Shown in pieces: positions 1-11,253 of a stretch of DNA of 64,000 bases. This DNA comes from Pisaster brevispinus (Eukaryota; Echinodermata; Asteroidea; Forcipulatida; Asteriidae), in NCBI GenBank assembly GCA_023634235.1, contig JAMKCF010000004.1, positions 8,160,702 through 8,224,701 on the forward strand, in the 5' to 3' direction. Under the pieces are notes generated by a model. That model had not been told where the DNA came from. It was given only the letters and a program-made list of their open reading frames with translations, and ran no database searches. Made by a program: the position numbers and the translations under genes. Numbering within the stretch: position 1 is the first letter of the stretch; the number at the start of each line of letters is the position of its first letter.

Positions 1-544
1 AATTGAAAAAAAATTTAAATAGTTTTTCGCTGTATTTTATTTCCACTTATTTAAATCTGTTCTTAATAACTGCTGAACGATTTGTGAGAATTACCTGTGT
101 CTTGTCCGTTTGTTTATGTTATTTATTTATTTATTATTATTTTTGTAGGGTCTTTAAGAAAGCAGGGTGAAAGAAATGAATCTACTAATGTTTGTCGGAA
201 CATAGCTGTCGATGCTGTTTTAAAAAAGAACAACTTATGTAGAATATAGGGGGCCTACAGTGCTGTATTTCCTTTGTGTTTGTATTAAATAAAATGCATT
301 GTGGGGTTATTATTTTTTTAAATTGCCGATAATATCCCACCTTCAAAAGGTACATTTAAGTGCCAAATAATGGCTCAGAATGCACGACAGAGCATCTAAG
401 ACCCCAAAACTTCCGGGGCCCTTAAGCGGGCCCCGGACCCCACGCCGTAATGGCTTCGCACTCCGCGCTCGCCGATTCTCTGGAAAATCCAGCACCCCTT
501 GGAAAAAATGTGCTCTCGCGGGCCTGACATGGTTATCCGTATAA
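1..544. other. gene-free AT-rich flank with a GC-rich block
   Basis: I see no supported gene here. The first ~380 bases are AT-rich. Bases ~400-540 are abruptly GC-rich (alternating CCGGGGCC-like runs) just before recognisable LINE coding sequence starts. Short open frames on the minus strand have low-complexity, non-family-like translations. The GC-rich block may be a fragment of another repeat or an old 5' part of the LINE. Confidence 0.4.
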
Positions 545-2135
545 CCCGGATTCTTCGGTTGACCTTGAGGGCTATCAATTTCTGAGGATGGACAGAAATC
601 AGAATTCGGGATAGACAAAAGGTGGAGGGGTTGGTGTTTTTGTGAATGAACAGTTCTGTAACCCATCGCACATAACAGTGAAACTAAAAATATGCACAAA
701 AGACATTGAACTTCTTGCCATTTATATGCGGCCATATTATCTGCCAAGAGAGATTCCTCAAATCCAGCTGTTTGTTGTGTATATACCACCTTCAGCGAAC
801 ATCCAGATCGCTGCAAACACTATTCATCATCTAGTATCCTCAGCCGAGACTGACTAACCGGAGGCAGCAAAAATAATCCTTAGAGACTTCAATCAGTGTA
901 CATTCTCCGACTATTTACCATCTTACCATCAATACGTCGACTGTCCTACACGACAGGAGGCATGCTTGGACCTGTGTTATGGAAACATCCAGGAGGCTTA
1001 TCGAGCTAAAGCACTACCTGGTTTGGGAAATTCTGACCACAACATGGTTCGCCTCATCCCGTTGTACCAGTCAAAACTGCGGAGAGAACCAGTGAGGAAG
1101 ATGAAGATCAAGAACTGGTCTACTGATAGTACTGAAACCCTACGGGAATGCTTCAGCTGTACAGACTGGAGCATCTTCATGGATGCTGCTGAGGACTTAG
1201 ACGAGGCTACGGACACTGTTACAGACTATATTAATTTTTGTGAAGAGATGATTGTTCCTAAAAAATCAGTTAAAATTTTTCCTAACAACAAACCTTGGAT
1301 TACTAAGGAATTAAAGAGTCTGCTAAATGAAAAAAAAGAGAGTGTTTCATACAGGTAACAGAGCAGAACGTAAAAAGGTTCAAGCCAACATTAAGCGTAA
1401 AAGTAGAGACTGTAAGATGGCATACAAAGATAAGATCGAAAGCTTTTTTCAGACAAGCGATACAAGGAGCGTATGGCAAGGCATACAAGCTATTACCGGC
1501 TACAAACCCAAAAACAAAAACATGTGTGTAGAAAATGAGACTATGTTTGCAAATGATTTAAATGAATTTTACAGTAGGTTTGATAAATATGATAGTAGCT
1601 TTCAACAAGATAGCGTTGCAAATGGTTTGCACGCATCTCATTATGCTGAAAGTATTGTAATCAATGAAAGTGAAGTCCAGGTGTTATTCAAAAGATTAAA
1701 CACACGAAAGACTCATAGGCCCGATTCAATCAGTTGCAGGGTACTGAAATTCTGTGCTAAGCAATTGGCGTCACCATTTCGGTCATTATTTCAGGAATCA
1801 TTGAATATGGCGTTAATTCCAGCATTATGGAAAAGGTCAGTGATTGTTCCAATTCAAAAAAATGCCCACCCTAAAGTCATGAACGATCTTCGTCCGGTAG
1901 CTCTCACCTCGGTAACCATGAAATGTTTAGAAAAAATAGTTAAAAACAGGTTAATTAATGAAGTTAAGGGTTCCTTTGATGAGTATCAATTTGCCTATAG
2001 ACCACAAAGAAACACAGAGGATGCAATTCTGACATTGATAAATGGTATTTGTGAACACCTGGAGAAGACAGGGGCTTTTGCTAAAGTTGTTTTTGTAGAC
2101 TTTGCGAGTGCCTTCAACACAATTCAGCCGTGTAG
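545..2135 (+). pseudogene. non-LTR retrotransposon (LINE), endonuclease + truncated reverse transcriptase, broken
   Basis: This is a decayed LINE of the CR1/L2/Rex1-Jockey-like group. In frame 3 the apurinic-endonuclease-like part is readable: a KGGGVGVFVN segment at ~620-650, RPYYLPRE near 730, VYIPPSAN near 780, the DFN block near 890 (here RDFN, where the family normally has GDFN) and the SDHN catalytic block near 1035. In-frame stops occur near 611 and at 855-857. Coding shifts to frame 1 near 1345 and continues as a reverse-transcriptase N-terminal region. It ends shortly after the first catalytic motif (VDFASAFNTI, ~2095-2125), so the YxDD motif and everything 3' are missing. Sequence of a different repeat follows at about 2136. 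The element cannot make a working protein. It lies just upstream of a P450 terminal exon, so it probably sits in that gene's last intron. The clade is not certain from sequence alone. Confidence 0.85.
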
Positions 2136-2295
2136 ACTACGAATCTCCTCCGTGTAAATGGATGCGAAGCAACTGGCAGGATCCTGCCAGTTGCGCAAGG
2201 CTGGAATCTGGCGTTATTCACGCAGCTCGAAGGGTGACGTTGTTCGGGCTAGTCGGACCGAGCCACATATTTTGTACGCTCTTTAGTTATATTAT
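2136..2295 (+). repeat. dispersed repeat, copy 1 (second copy at 4286-4385)
   Basis: A stretch beginning with a GGCAGGATCCTGCC palindrome, then GGCGTTATTCACG and CTCGAAGGGTGACGT blocks, recurs in the same order at 4286-4385 with moderate divergence. It abuts the 3' break of the LINE, so it either truncated the LINE or was the insertion target. No coding potential is seen. Confidence 0.6.
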
Positions 2296-2413
2296 TATGA
2301 GCAAAGCTTAAACCCCTCTCGGTGTATATTTTTCGGTAGTTTGGTATTAAGAGCAAACACCACTCTAATTTCAACTCAATGTTCTCACCTTACTTTCTAC
2401 TTTGAAATTACAG

Positions 2414-2595
2414 GTCGCCGTGTCTGCTTGGGTGAAAATCTCGCTAAGACCGAGCTCTGTCTTTTCTTTGTGAACATCCTCCAACAATTCACCGTTACCT
2501 TTCCAGTGGGTAAACCAATCCCGTCGCAGGATGGATCGGCTGGCATCGTACTCAGCCCCGGACCTTACGAACTGTGTGCCACCAGACGTTCATAA
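2414..2595 (+). CDS. cytochrome P450 (CYP2-like), terminal exon only
   Basis: This is the last coding exon of a microsomal P450 monooxygenase. A TTACAG acceptor ends at 2413, and the exon opens in phase 1 with the second half of the heme-binding loop: the preceding exon supplies the G of a Gly codon, then RRVCLGE with the axial cysteine. The exon then covers helix L and the C-terminal beta region, ending KPIPSQDGS...CATRRS and a stop at 2593-2595. Its 60 residues align without gaps to the last exon of the complete P450 at 25386-25567 with 46 identities (by eye), and the splice phase is the same, so the two genes are paralogues. The five upstream exons are not in this window. They may lie to the left, or this may be an orphan exon. 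The intron before it contains a dead LINE. Confidence 0.88.
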
Positions 2596-2779
2596 GTATT
2601 CAAGATCTTGGCCCGCGTCGGATCAGAGTCTCGCGTTATTATAATCATGCGTTTTGTCTTGTATTATAACCACGCCTTGTGTCCTGTATCCATGCATTTC
2701 ATCTCCATTTTGAAAATGTGAAACTTGTGTTTTGATTTCGAGATCATTTTAACATAAGTGATTACAATTTGTTGTCCTT

Positions 2780-3075
2780 AAGGGGAGGGTCATATATATA
2801 CTTTGGTAATGATCCCGAAAAAGAGTTTTGTTGTTTTTATCCGAAAGCCTACTTGAAGCATCCTGTAAAATTACTTCGTTTGAAGTGCCCCCGTCGATTA
2901 GAAATCTACCAAAGTATTTTGACAAAATTAAATCGCCTAAAGGCGACTTTGCGAGATTCAAATTTCCCTGGTGTCCATTTTGTGCATGCTGCGGCTAGAG
3001 ATGCGGTTGGTGCTCGCTGTCACCTCGCTAAACGTGGATGGATTCGACGTTCCTTATGAAAATACCGTGACAGGG
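2780..3075 (+). repeat. dispersed repeat (related copy at 30650-30930)
   Basis: Both copies begin with an AGGGTCATA block followed by a TTGGTAA motif and end with CGGTTGGT...GGCACCTCG-type and TGTGAAAATAC-like blocks in the same order. The middle is more diverged. A short open frame here is not conserved in the second copy, so I read it as noncoding repeat. Confidence 0.5.
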
Positions 3076-4285
3076 TTTTTTTTTTTTTTTTTTTTGGGGG
3101 GGGGGGTTGTTGCTGTTTTCTGAACAACTTGTCACTGTCTTTCAGCTGAAACTGTTAGAAAATGATATTGGCCTATAAATCAGCTTGACATTCAAAAAAA
3201 CAATCTATGATCCTACCTTTAACACTCTAAATTGTATACTCGGTATAAGGATCTTAAAAAGTATTAAGATGTAAAGTGTTAATCTGGGGGGGGGGGGCAA
3301 GAGGGGGCAAACTTAAATTTAGGGGGGCAAAAAAAAATGTATAATGTAATTTTGTACTGCAGAAAAGCATTGACTTACCACTTTGACGGACTTACACCAG
3401 CGTTATTCTTGAGTGAGGGTATTTTCTAGCTGGCAAGTCTATCGACGACATCGTCGAGGGATGGAGGTTGTTTGGATTTCTTGCAAAACTTTCTAATATC
3501 CATTTTCACTAACTGTTTTACCAATGTGTTTAAGCGCATCAACTAGCAGTAGGCATAATACAGCACTCCTCAATCCACATGAGCATCAAGTTTATGTCGT
3601 GTGTACTGTATAAGCCTCCAGAAATAAGATTTTGCACTGTGTGAATTTGACGTGTTGTGCGAATTGCGTGTACAATGGCTGCTTGGGGTTTAGGGCAGAC
3701 AATGCATTTCTATTTATAGCAAGTTTCCAAGCTTGTACAGATAAATAAATCCACATTTTATTAACATTGCCGGAGATGGAAAGTGTATTGGGCTTTTTTG
3801 ATGGCGCTAGCTAATTATGATGGATGAAATTGAGTTTATTATTTACAGCGCAAACCACATTGTAACAAATTAGATGCAATGGTTTGGGATTAAACTCAAT
3901 TTCCGCCATCGGGGAAAAAAACTGGGGGGGGCAAAAAAAATAACTGGGGGGAACAAAAAAATAACTGGGGGCATTTGCCCCCCCCCCCCTAGCGCTGCCG
4001 CTGATAGTGTGAGGGATTTTGTGTACGTTTACATCGGGATGTTTTCGATTGTCGTAATCGAATTTACGCAACAATTCGCGGGGATAAACGTAAGCTTTCA
4101 ATTTCTGATAAGCTTCCAACTTCTGCCTTAATTCGTGTGCTCCGAGGTGACGTAGTTTGTCTCCTACATACACCAGCAGTTAATTGTACATTCAATCGTC
4201 TACTGCTGCGTATGCATAATGTTTGTATGTAATCAAATGTAATGTGCGTACACGTGTGGATGGGATGCGAGGTCAGAGGTGCATT
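3076..4285. other. low-complexity poly-T/poly-G and G-tract region, no supported gene
   Basis: Poly-T then poly-G runs occur at ~3078-3107, and GGGGGGCAAAAAAA-type blocks recur at ~3285-3335 and ~3925-3990. Short frames on both strands cross the latter. A minus-strand frame from 4173 to ~4010 has a normal-looking acidic/basic composition (LRHLGAHELRQKLEAYQ...) before it enters the G-tract, but I do not recognise it. It may be a remnant of a mobile element. Confidence 0.4.
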
Positions 4286-4385
4286 TGGCAGGATTTCGCC
4301 AGGTGCTTCAAGGCTGGTAGTGCGTTATTCACGAGCCTCGAAGTGTGACGTCAGATGTTCAGGCTAATAACCGATCTCCTTTGAA
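4286..4385 (+). repeat. dispersed repeat, copy 2 (first copy at 2136-2295)
   Basis: It shares the ordered blocks GGCAGGAT, CAAGGCTGG, GCGTTATTCACG and CTCGAAGTGTGACGT with the copy that abuts the LINE at 2136. It is noncoding. Confidence 0.55.
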
Positions 4386-6030
4386 CTGTATGTGAGAGCG
4401 CCCCATTGCAGTGACATGTGCATGAGGTATGTACATGGGTAAAACTGCACAAGGTCCCGCCAACATTAACATCTGAAAATAGGCTATAGGTCAGTGGTAG
4501 GCTATGGTTATAATTCAACGGGGTAGACCAGTCGTTTTAGGCTATTTTTAGCTAAGTGACTATGAATATTCAGTGTATAGATTGAGAAAATTCTTCAAAT
4601 TGATCAATGATAGTTAAATGGGCAATGAATATTCCAACATAGTACAAGTCGAGGAATCTTTAGTATCGTACCAGTTGATTGGATTATTGAAAAGTACACG
4701 GTTTAATCCGTTCTGGTAGTTAATCCCAAACAACATTCATACGTTAGGGAAACGTTGGTTTCCCGTCAGGAACGTCAGCTTTTGACGTAGGCCCACGGTG
4801 GGAGCTGCGATACAATGTTTGCACTTAAAAGCATTTGTGTGATTGGGTATGGGCGGGTGATTTCATATTCACTACCTTATGGAGACCGAGAGCAAAACGG
4901 AAAAGGGAAACAAAGGGTCTCCATAGAGAAATCCTAAAAACTGGGTTGCTCCACAAGGAATTTTGTGTACAAAGTCTATGGGGGTTCTGAAAGCTTACTG
5001 ATTATTAAGTTCATACAAGACAACCTTTTTCTTTGAAATATTACCCTCTGAAATAAAGTCATGTTCAAGAAAACTGCATATGAAAACCTTGGGCTGAGGT
5101 AGTTGATAAATTAATTAATTGGGTGCGACTAGACATGATGGTTTATGATTTAAGGAAGAACATCTATTAAGACAAAACTGATACGTTCGTGATTTTATTG
5201 GGTATACTTAAGTTTATGCTATAGAACGTGTATAGTAAATGTGCACAGGACTATTATGCAATTGTGTAATTAGTTGGGTCGAGCTGATTATTGGACTAAT
5301 TGATTAGGGTGAAATGATTTATGAATGAGATATGAGGAAGGCATTTGTGAAGAAAAAAGGAAGACTTCATGATATTGCGATGACAACTTTGTGAAAATAA
5401 GGTTGTATAGTAAATTCGCCAAAGGCTTTATGCAAATATTCAATAATTAGTTGGACAGAGTTGACATAGTAAACGATCGAAGCAACAAGATGTATACATA
5501 AAATGTAAGTTTGAATACTCATAGATTTAGTTTCGCAAGAGTATGTGACGGATTGTTTTAAAACTTGAAGGAATAAAAGATGCATCCTGAAACATTGCAT
5601 CCAGTGACGAAAAACAGAGGATGGACGATACCACAAGTTATGACAGTTTTGTTCCCATTTTGGCGGAGACGATTTGTGATGAACTTTGCACCTGGACACC
5701 ATCACGCACATGAATTCCTGCCAGATATATGAAAAGTTAGTAGGGGAGATGGCCTTAGCTTTCGATCCAAAACGGACCTTCGTCAGAGGCATAAACAAGA
5801 ACAAACACAAACATATTGATATATAGCAAAAAGAGGAGCAAAAGATTAAGGGAGAGTATCCAGAGAAAAAGCGGGAAATTATAGCCAATCAGAGTCATAA
5901 ATTTACAAACAATAGGGTGGCAAGAACCAATCAGGGTAAAGTATAACTGAGGACAAACTTCTTGAGAGAAAGAAGCGTAAAAATGGACCAGTGGAGAGAA
6001 CATGTTGTTTACCCCTTCATGAACAACATT
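4386..6030. other. AT-rich gene-free interval with a diverged tandem duplication
   Basis: No gene is supported. Two adjacent ~185 bp segments (about 5110-5295 and 5296-5480) share ordered blocks (a TGGTTTATGA-like start and AATTAGTTGG near the end) and look like an old tandem duplication. Minus-strand frames at 5888-5367 and 6003-5755 share a stretch containing GACCTTCGTCAGAGGC on +, a phrase that recurs near the ends of some retroelements. I cannot assign them to a family. Confidence 0.4.
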
Positions 6031-6381
6031 TATAACCTCTTTTAAAAATCGATTGTACCCATATTATGCAACACCCCTTTATGAACAACATACATCACCT
6101 CTTTTAAAAAAAGTCCCGACCAAGAGAGTTGCCCTGGTCACCACCTTAAACTACCCAAACTCATATTGAAATCATGGTGATTGAGGCTTGCAATGGTGAT
6201 GACACACACCGCAATTGCAACTGCTGTTGATTTGGGAATTGAAGGTATGCGTTTAAATTAAGCAAATAAAATTACATGTTTATATCGGTTGTCATAGATA
6301 GTATAGGCAACTGAGGATCATCCCTATCACAGGGCATTTAATGGTCTATCTGAAAAGTACTAAACATTCATAGATCTTAAT
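6031..6381 (+). pseudogene. P450 gene relic: 5' flank, end of exon 1 and start of intron 1 (duplicate copy A)
   Basis: Bases 6040-6100 match the P450 upstream flank at 15433-15480 (CCCATATTATGCAACACC). Bases 6212-6246 match the last codons of exon 1 (reading ...AVDLGIEG) followed by the same GTATGCG donor. 6247-6342 matches intron 1 at 16506-16603 almost base for base, and 6343-6381 matches 17393-17431. Most of exon 1, including the start codon and membrane anchor, is missing, so this copy is dead. The close match over noncoding intron sequence indicates a recent tandem duplication. The copy is interrupted at 6381/6382 by the large transposon and resumes at 15372-15423. Confidence 0.82.
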
Positions 6382-6436
6382 GGTCCATATTTTTGACCAC
6401 GTGAGGGCGCTCTCAAAAATATTTTTATCACTTCCG
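6382..6436. repeat. left terminal inverted repeat of the transposon
   Basis: It pairs with 15320-15371. The matching core is TATTTTT-x-ACC-x-C-x-TGAGGGCGCT. An extra ~9-10 bases of A/T separate it from the ACTTCCGGG block compared with the right end. The AT target duplication lies immediately outside at 6380-6381. Confidence 0.85.
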
Positions 6437-6523
6437 GGGGTATACGCAAGACTTTGTTTGCGGAGAACAGTTGGTAGGCCTTGCATGCTTCTGTTAATTG
6501 TGTCTTCCAAGCACGGGTGCAAA

Positions 6524-9500
6524 ATGAGACAAAAATACATCGCAGGTGCACAACTTGATGACCCCACTGCAGCATCGGTTATTCAGCTCAAACGTTGGTT
6601 AGCTTGCAGAAGAGGAGCATCAACTTCTGGCAACAAAACAGAGCTTGTAAAAAGGTAAACAAACAGTTCACGTTCACTGACTGCCCATCCATGCTGACGT
6701 GACACAACTTTTCTTGGATTATCCTAAACTACATCGTGTGAATGTGTGTGTGGGGGGGGGGGGGGGTAACTGATGAGCTACCTTGTCCTTGTTTAAATAA
6801 AACTGCAAACTAATACCGAAATCTCTCCATTAAATATGTGGGGCTCTACACGAACTCTTACCTATTCAATTCAGGGGTAGGGTCTTTAGACTCAGTCTTA
6901 ATGTGAAAGGTTTAACCCTGATATTGATAATGATATGAAAAAGACATATCAGGATAGTGATACTGATAGTGTTAGTGTATAATAGTGTTACTGTCATGCT
7001 GGGAGGTTAGGGCAGTATCTGAGTAGAAGGGTGCATAGTTTGGCAGGGTCTTCACTAGTGTAGTAGTACGTAAAGAAAATACATGAGGGCAGTATCCCCG
7101 GTATTACAGTAATCAGTTTATTGGAACAGTCATTTATAATGACTAAATAAAGTATTTTTTAGCATCCTGCCCTTTGAAAAAAGGAAGAGGAAGCTCTTTT
7201 TTGTTTCCTTCCAAAAACCCTCATCCTACTCAATTTCCAAGATGGCTGCAGGCTTCCCTTTTCAAGAATTACCCCTCGTTTTCCAATCAAAAAAGCTACA
7301 CGACTCCAGTTTCAAGTACTAGGCCTATCCATCATTAATGTGCCGATATTGTGTTCATGTATGTGCTTTTAATGTATTTTATTATAAGAACTTTTAACAA
7401 ATTAAAAAAGAGGCTGCGCCTTCCAAAAGGAAACTGGCTGGGACACTAACATGTTTGGATTTTAATTTTAGGTCTAGATCTTGATGAATATTTGTTTTCC
7501 TTTCAGAGTGAATGATTACATCAAAGTTGGCCTGGATGAAGAATTGCTTATTGACCCAGACAGTGGCAGTAACATCAAACAAAAAGTAGTTAGAGGAGAA
7601 TTGGTATTTCCAAGCTGTACACTTAGCAGCCGTATTCATCACCCTCCTGAAGAAGGTTGGACCAGTGATTTGTCAAAGGTGAGCTTGCACTTGAAATCAC
7701 ACCAATGGTGTGACAGTATTATAGAACAATATTTTTAAGACAATTTGGAACGCCCATACAGTAAGAACAAGTAGCATAACTTGGTGTAGTGTAATTGGTT
7801 AAGACTAACATTAGATCCGTAGTTTCTAATAATTATTTGACTGCAACCAAAACTTTAAAAAAAGAAAAGAAAATGGGCATAACGCACGAACACACAATTT
7901 GTTAGTCTTTTCAAGCCACTATACTTTTGAATATAGAATTCACCTGAAAAGTATTGTGCATTCATGAAGTACAATTTTTTTTAAAAGATATCACTACAAT
8001 TTTATTTTGTTAGATGAGCTTAGACCGGAAACTGTATATACATGTAATCAGTCTCAGGTCTTGTGCAAGTACACTACATTTTTCTACATTCCTTGATATG
8101 TTTTAATTATTTCATTGACAGGTTCCTACAGGATTGTGTTTTGGAAACATGTGGCACTTTCTCGTTAACCAACCACATCTACAGGAGAAGACAAAGGGAT
8201 GTGACAAGCAGTTTGGAAAAGGGTACAGACGGTATTGTTCTGGACACGTAACAGAAGTTAAGTACCATCCCATGTCATCGGAATCTGAATTCATATACCT
8301 CAAAGCCACTGTGCTTCCATCTATGAAGAAAAGCACACAATATACAACCTATATTTCAATGTGGCAATCAACTCTATGCATACACTCTGCATATTGCTCA
8401 TGCCCTGCAGGACTTTCAGGCATTTGCTGTCATGTCGCAGCGTTTTTGTATGCATGTACCAATTCTTCTAACAGCACTAATACCACCAATGCATCGTGTA
8501 CATCCCTTCCTCAGCAATGGCATTTACCTTCAAGAAAACGAAAAGTGAATAACTTCCTAATCCATGAAGCGCTGTTCCAGAAACATGACCTTACTAAGCG
8601 AAACAAAAGAAAACCAAAAATCAGGCAGGTTGATCCAAGACCCATCAGTCTCCGGCAAAACAACCGTGATAGAGTGTTTCAACTGCGTCAACAACTGGAG
8701 AGCTTAGAATCACAAGGCAAGCCATGTGCATTTCTCCATGTTTTGCCATTTGCTCCATCATTGTCTGCTATTCACTGTGATCATAACTACAACACACCTC
8801 AGTCTAACTCTAAGCAGTCTGATTCATTCACTACCAGCGGAGATGTACCTAACTCTAGTGTAACTCAGTCTGAGGTTTCAACACGAACCCAGCAAACCAC
8901 ATCTGTGACATCAACTTCAACAATCATCTCTTCCAAGCCTACAGACACTGTGGCTAGCACTTCTACATCACAGGGTATACTATCAAATCATCCTCAGTTG
9001 AAAGCATCACCAACTCCATCTGAAAAGCTGTCTCTGGATGAAGAATTCAATGAAAGGTGTGTACATTATGAGAAAACGCAGCGACTGACATCTGAAGAAG
9101 TGGAGCATATAGAACAGGCTACCATGGGACAATCAGGCAATGAAAACTGGTTCAAACATAGACGAGGTAAAGTAACAGCATCTGTTGTTGGTACCATTAT
9201 TAACAAAAGAAAAACAACACCCCCAGATAATCTCGTCAGAAAAATCATGGGATATGAAAAACAAACAAATGTTCCAAAGGCGTGTAAACATGGAATAGAA
9301 TTTGAACCCAAGGCTGCTGAAGCATATGTTGAGTATATGAAAATGAATGGTCACCCAGACATTTCAGTGAAGGAGACAGGATTAGATTTAATGCCAGAAC
9401 ATTCATGGCTGGGAGCTAGTGTGGATCGGGTTGTTGATGACCCAGCTAGTCTACCTAAAGAAGGAATTGCTGAAATAAAGAATTCCTGAATCTAATCTTA

Positions 9501-9859
9501 CAATATCAGAACTGGCAATTAAGCGTGGCTCATCCTTTCCTCTTCATAGAGACAACAACGGTGTATTTCAGCTTAAACCAAACCATATTTATTACTATCA
9601 AGTACAATGTCAGATGGCAGTAACAAAGAGAGAATGGTGTGATTTTATTATGCACACACAAACACCTCAGGGCAGTGACATTTATGTTGAACGCATACTG
9701 TTTGATGAGAACAAATGGAGACGAATGATCTTTCCCAAACTGAAGGCATTTTACATAGAAAGTGTTGTGCCTGAAATTCTTGGCTTTCCACTTTTTCCTG
9801 AACGTTTTCAATACAATTACAAATGTACCAAGAAAATAAATGTAAACAATGAAGAGTAG
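6524..9859 (+). pseudogene. SAP - SWIM zinc finger - YqaJ exonuclease-like protein of the transposon (one frameshift)
   Basis: There are three exons: 6524-6654 (ATG at 6524; phase 2), 7507-7678, and 8122 to the end. Exon 1 and the start of exon 2 encode a SAP-like DNA-binding motif (SVIQLKRWLACRRGASTSG..KTELVKRVNDY). Exon 3 encodes a SWIM zinc finger (CSCPAGLSGICCH, ~8395-8435), a Ser/Thr-rich linker, then a YqaJ / lambda-exonuclease-like PD-(D/E)xK nuclease: WFKHRRGKVTAS (~9150), HGIEFEPKAAEAY (~9290), GASVDR (~9413) and AEIK (~9470), so the metal-binding D and ExK residues are intact. Frame 1 stops at 9487-9489. The family's normal C-terminal part continues in frame 2 from 9482 (HIYYYQVQCQMAV... 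to a stop at 9857-9859), so a single-base loss near 9482 breaks the protein. Unbroken it would be ~683 aa. The lesion could be an assembly error. The protein probably processes transposon DNA ends or recombines; that role is inferred. Confidence 0.85.
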
Positions 9860-9931
9860 GAAATCTGATCAATATACAATATTATGCCTTTACATGTATA
9901 CTGGAAGTAATGCTTGACAAGCTGCATTTAG

Positions 9932-10177
9932 CAGGGCTTGAATTTGACACTGGACCACAGGCCCGAGGCCAGTGATTTTAGTGTCGGGCCTGTAAACTCA
10001 TGACAGGACAAGTCTGGCGGTCTTGTGTTTTACATTTGAATAACAAAACCACTCTGTGTAATTTCTTAAACCAGAAACATGTGATGTTAAAATGTTGACT
10101 TTGATTCTGGGCCAGTAAGTATTTGGAGCGACAAGCCTTGTGGTCTTGTGAATTTGTCCCCCAAGTTCGAGCCCTGT
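9932..10177. repeat. small MITE with CAGGGCTTGAA-type inverted ends inside the transposon
   Basis: The left end (CAGGGCTTGAATTT) and the reverse complement of the right end (CAGGGCTCGAACTT) form a short TIR, with a short TTTAG-like direct repeat outside. CAGGG ends are common in hAT-like MITEs. A partial copy of the same end occurs at ~10883. It lies between the two convergent transposon genes. Confidence 0.55.
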
Positions 10178-11250
10178 TTAGGGTCAGGTATGATCCTGAA
10201 AATCATTATATATTTAGCAATTCATACATGTACAGTGTACAGTAATATATATTTTCTGTGCAAATGCAAACCTATAAACTAAAAAGTCGCATAGTAATTT
10301 ATTAAATATATTTTAAATAGCACATTATCTGCTGTACCCTGGACCAACTGAATTTTGAACATAATAATTTACCATCTTAACCCTCCTACTGATTGACCAT
10401 TTGTTTTCATTCAAATGGTTTCAAACCATTTATAAGACATCCCAGTGTGTACAATAATAATTGTACATGCATTGTTTTGTACAAAGTTGATCCACCACTC
10501 ACAATACAGCAAGTTGAATGGTCTTGATTGCACTGGAAAAGTATACCAAGAGTAGGAGGGTTAATTTGTGTCCAGTCGGGGAAAGAAACAAAACTATGAT
10601 ATTTCCATATGTTTCTTCTAAAGACAAATAAAGTAATAAACAATATAATAGTAAAACATTTTTAAAAAATTAAAAAATAAGTGACAAACAAAACCTGACA
10701 ATGTGAACCAGATAAGCAGACCAGTGTTAAGTTTGGAAATTAAATGACCTTTTTAATTATCAAGGCAGAAAGATATGTTTTATGCAGTTGTTTTATTTTT
10801 GTGATGCTTGTCATAAAAAGTATTTTATACTGTTCATGTGAACAAATGCTGAATTGTGGGATTTTGAGCACAATGGGTAAATCAGGGCTTGAATTTCAGA
10901 CAACAATTCTTGTAGGTCAGAACTTCCACTGAACTAGAAATATTTGTATAAGACCGGAGCCAACATCTTAGGGCGTTTGGACATTATAGAAATTTGTGCC
11001 ATTTTTCTTAATGCATATTTGGATATTCATGAGAACTTATGTGATGCCAGATGGCAAAATTTAACTTTAGATCTTCTTAATGAAAGTATGGGTTTTGTTT
11101 TTGTACAATTATGTCGTTTTGAAATTGACTTCCTGTTTTTATCTCACAGAACAGGCCGACAGTTGTCAAGCATAAGAAATGGAATTTTAAAATTTGCAAT
11201 CAGTACACTCAATTTTCACCTAGTACACTAAATATTGTTCACCAAATAAC
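10178..11250. other. spacer between the two convergent transposon genes
   Basis: AT-rich. A 95-codon + frame at 10944-11231 and a minus frame near 10407-10643 have no recognisable family and no splice context, so I call no gene. Presumably it holds the 3' UTRs and terminators of the two convergent genes. Confidence 0.45.
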
Positions 11251-11253
11251 CCT

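Noticed and set aside
343..816. 157-codon minus-strand frame
   Set aside because: Overlaps LINE endonuclease coding sequence on the other strand and a GC-rich repeat block; translation has no family pattern.
3811..4173. 120-codon minus-strand protein gene
   Set aside because: The C-terminal half is G-tract low complexity; the N-terminal part looks protein-like but has no recognisable family or splice context.
5367..6003. Membrane-protein-like minus-strand frames
   Set aside because: Hydrophobic stretches come from AT-rich sequence; the two overlapping frames are mutually inconsistent and lie in probable repeat.
9614..9859. Separate small gene downstream of the YqaJ ORF
   Set aside because: Its translation is the expected continuation of the YqaJ nuclease domain in a shifted frame, so it is the same gene.
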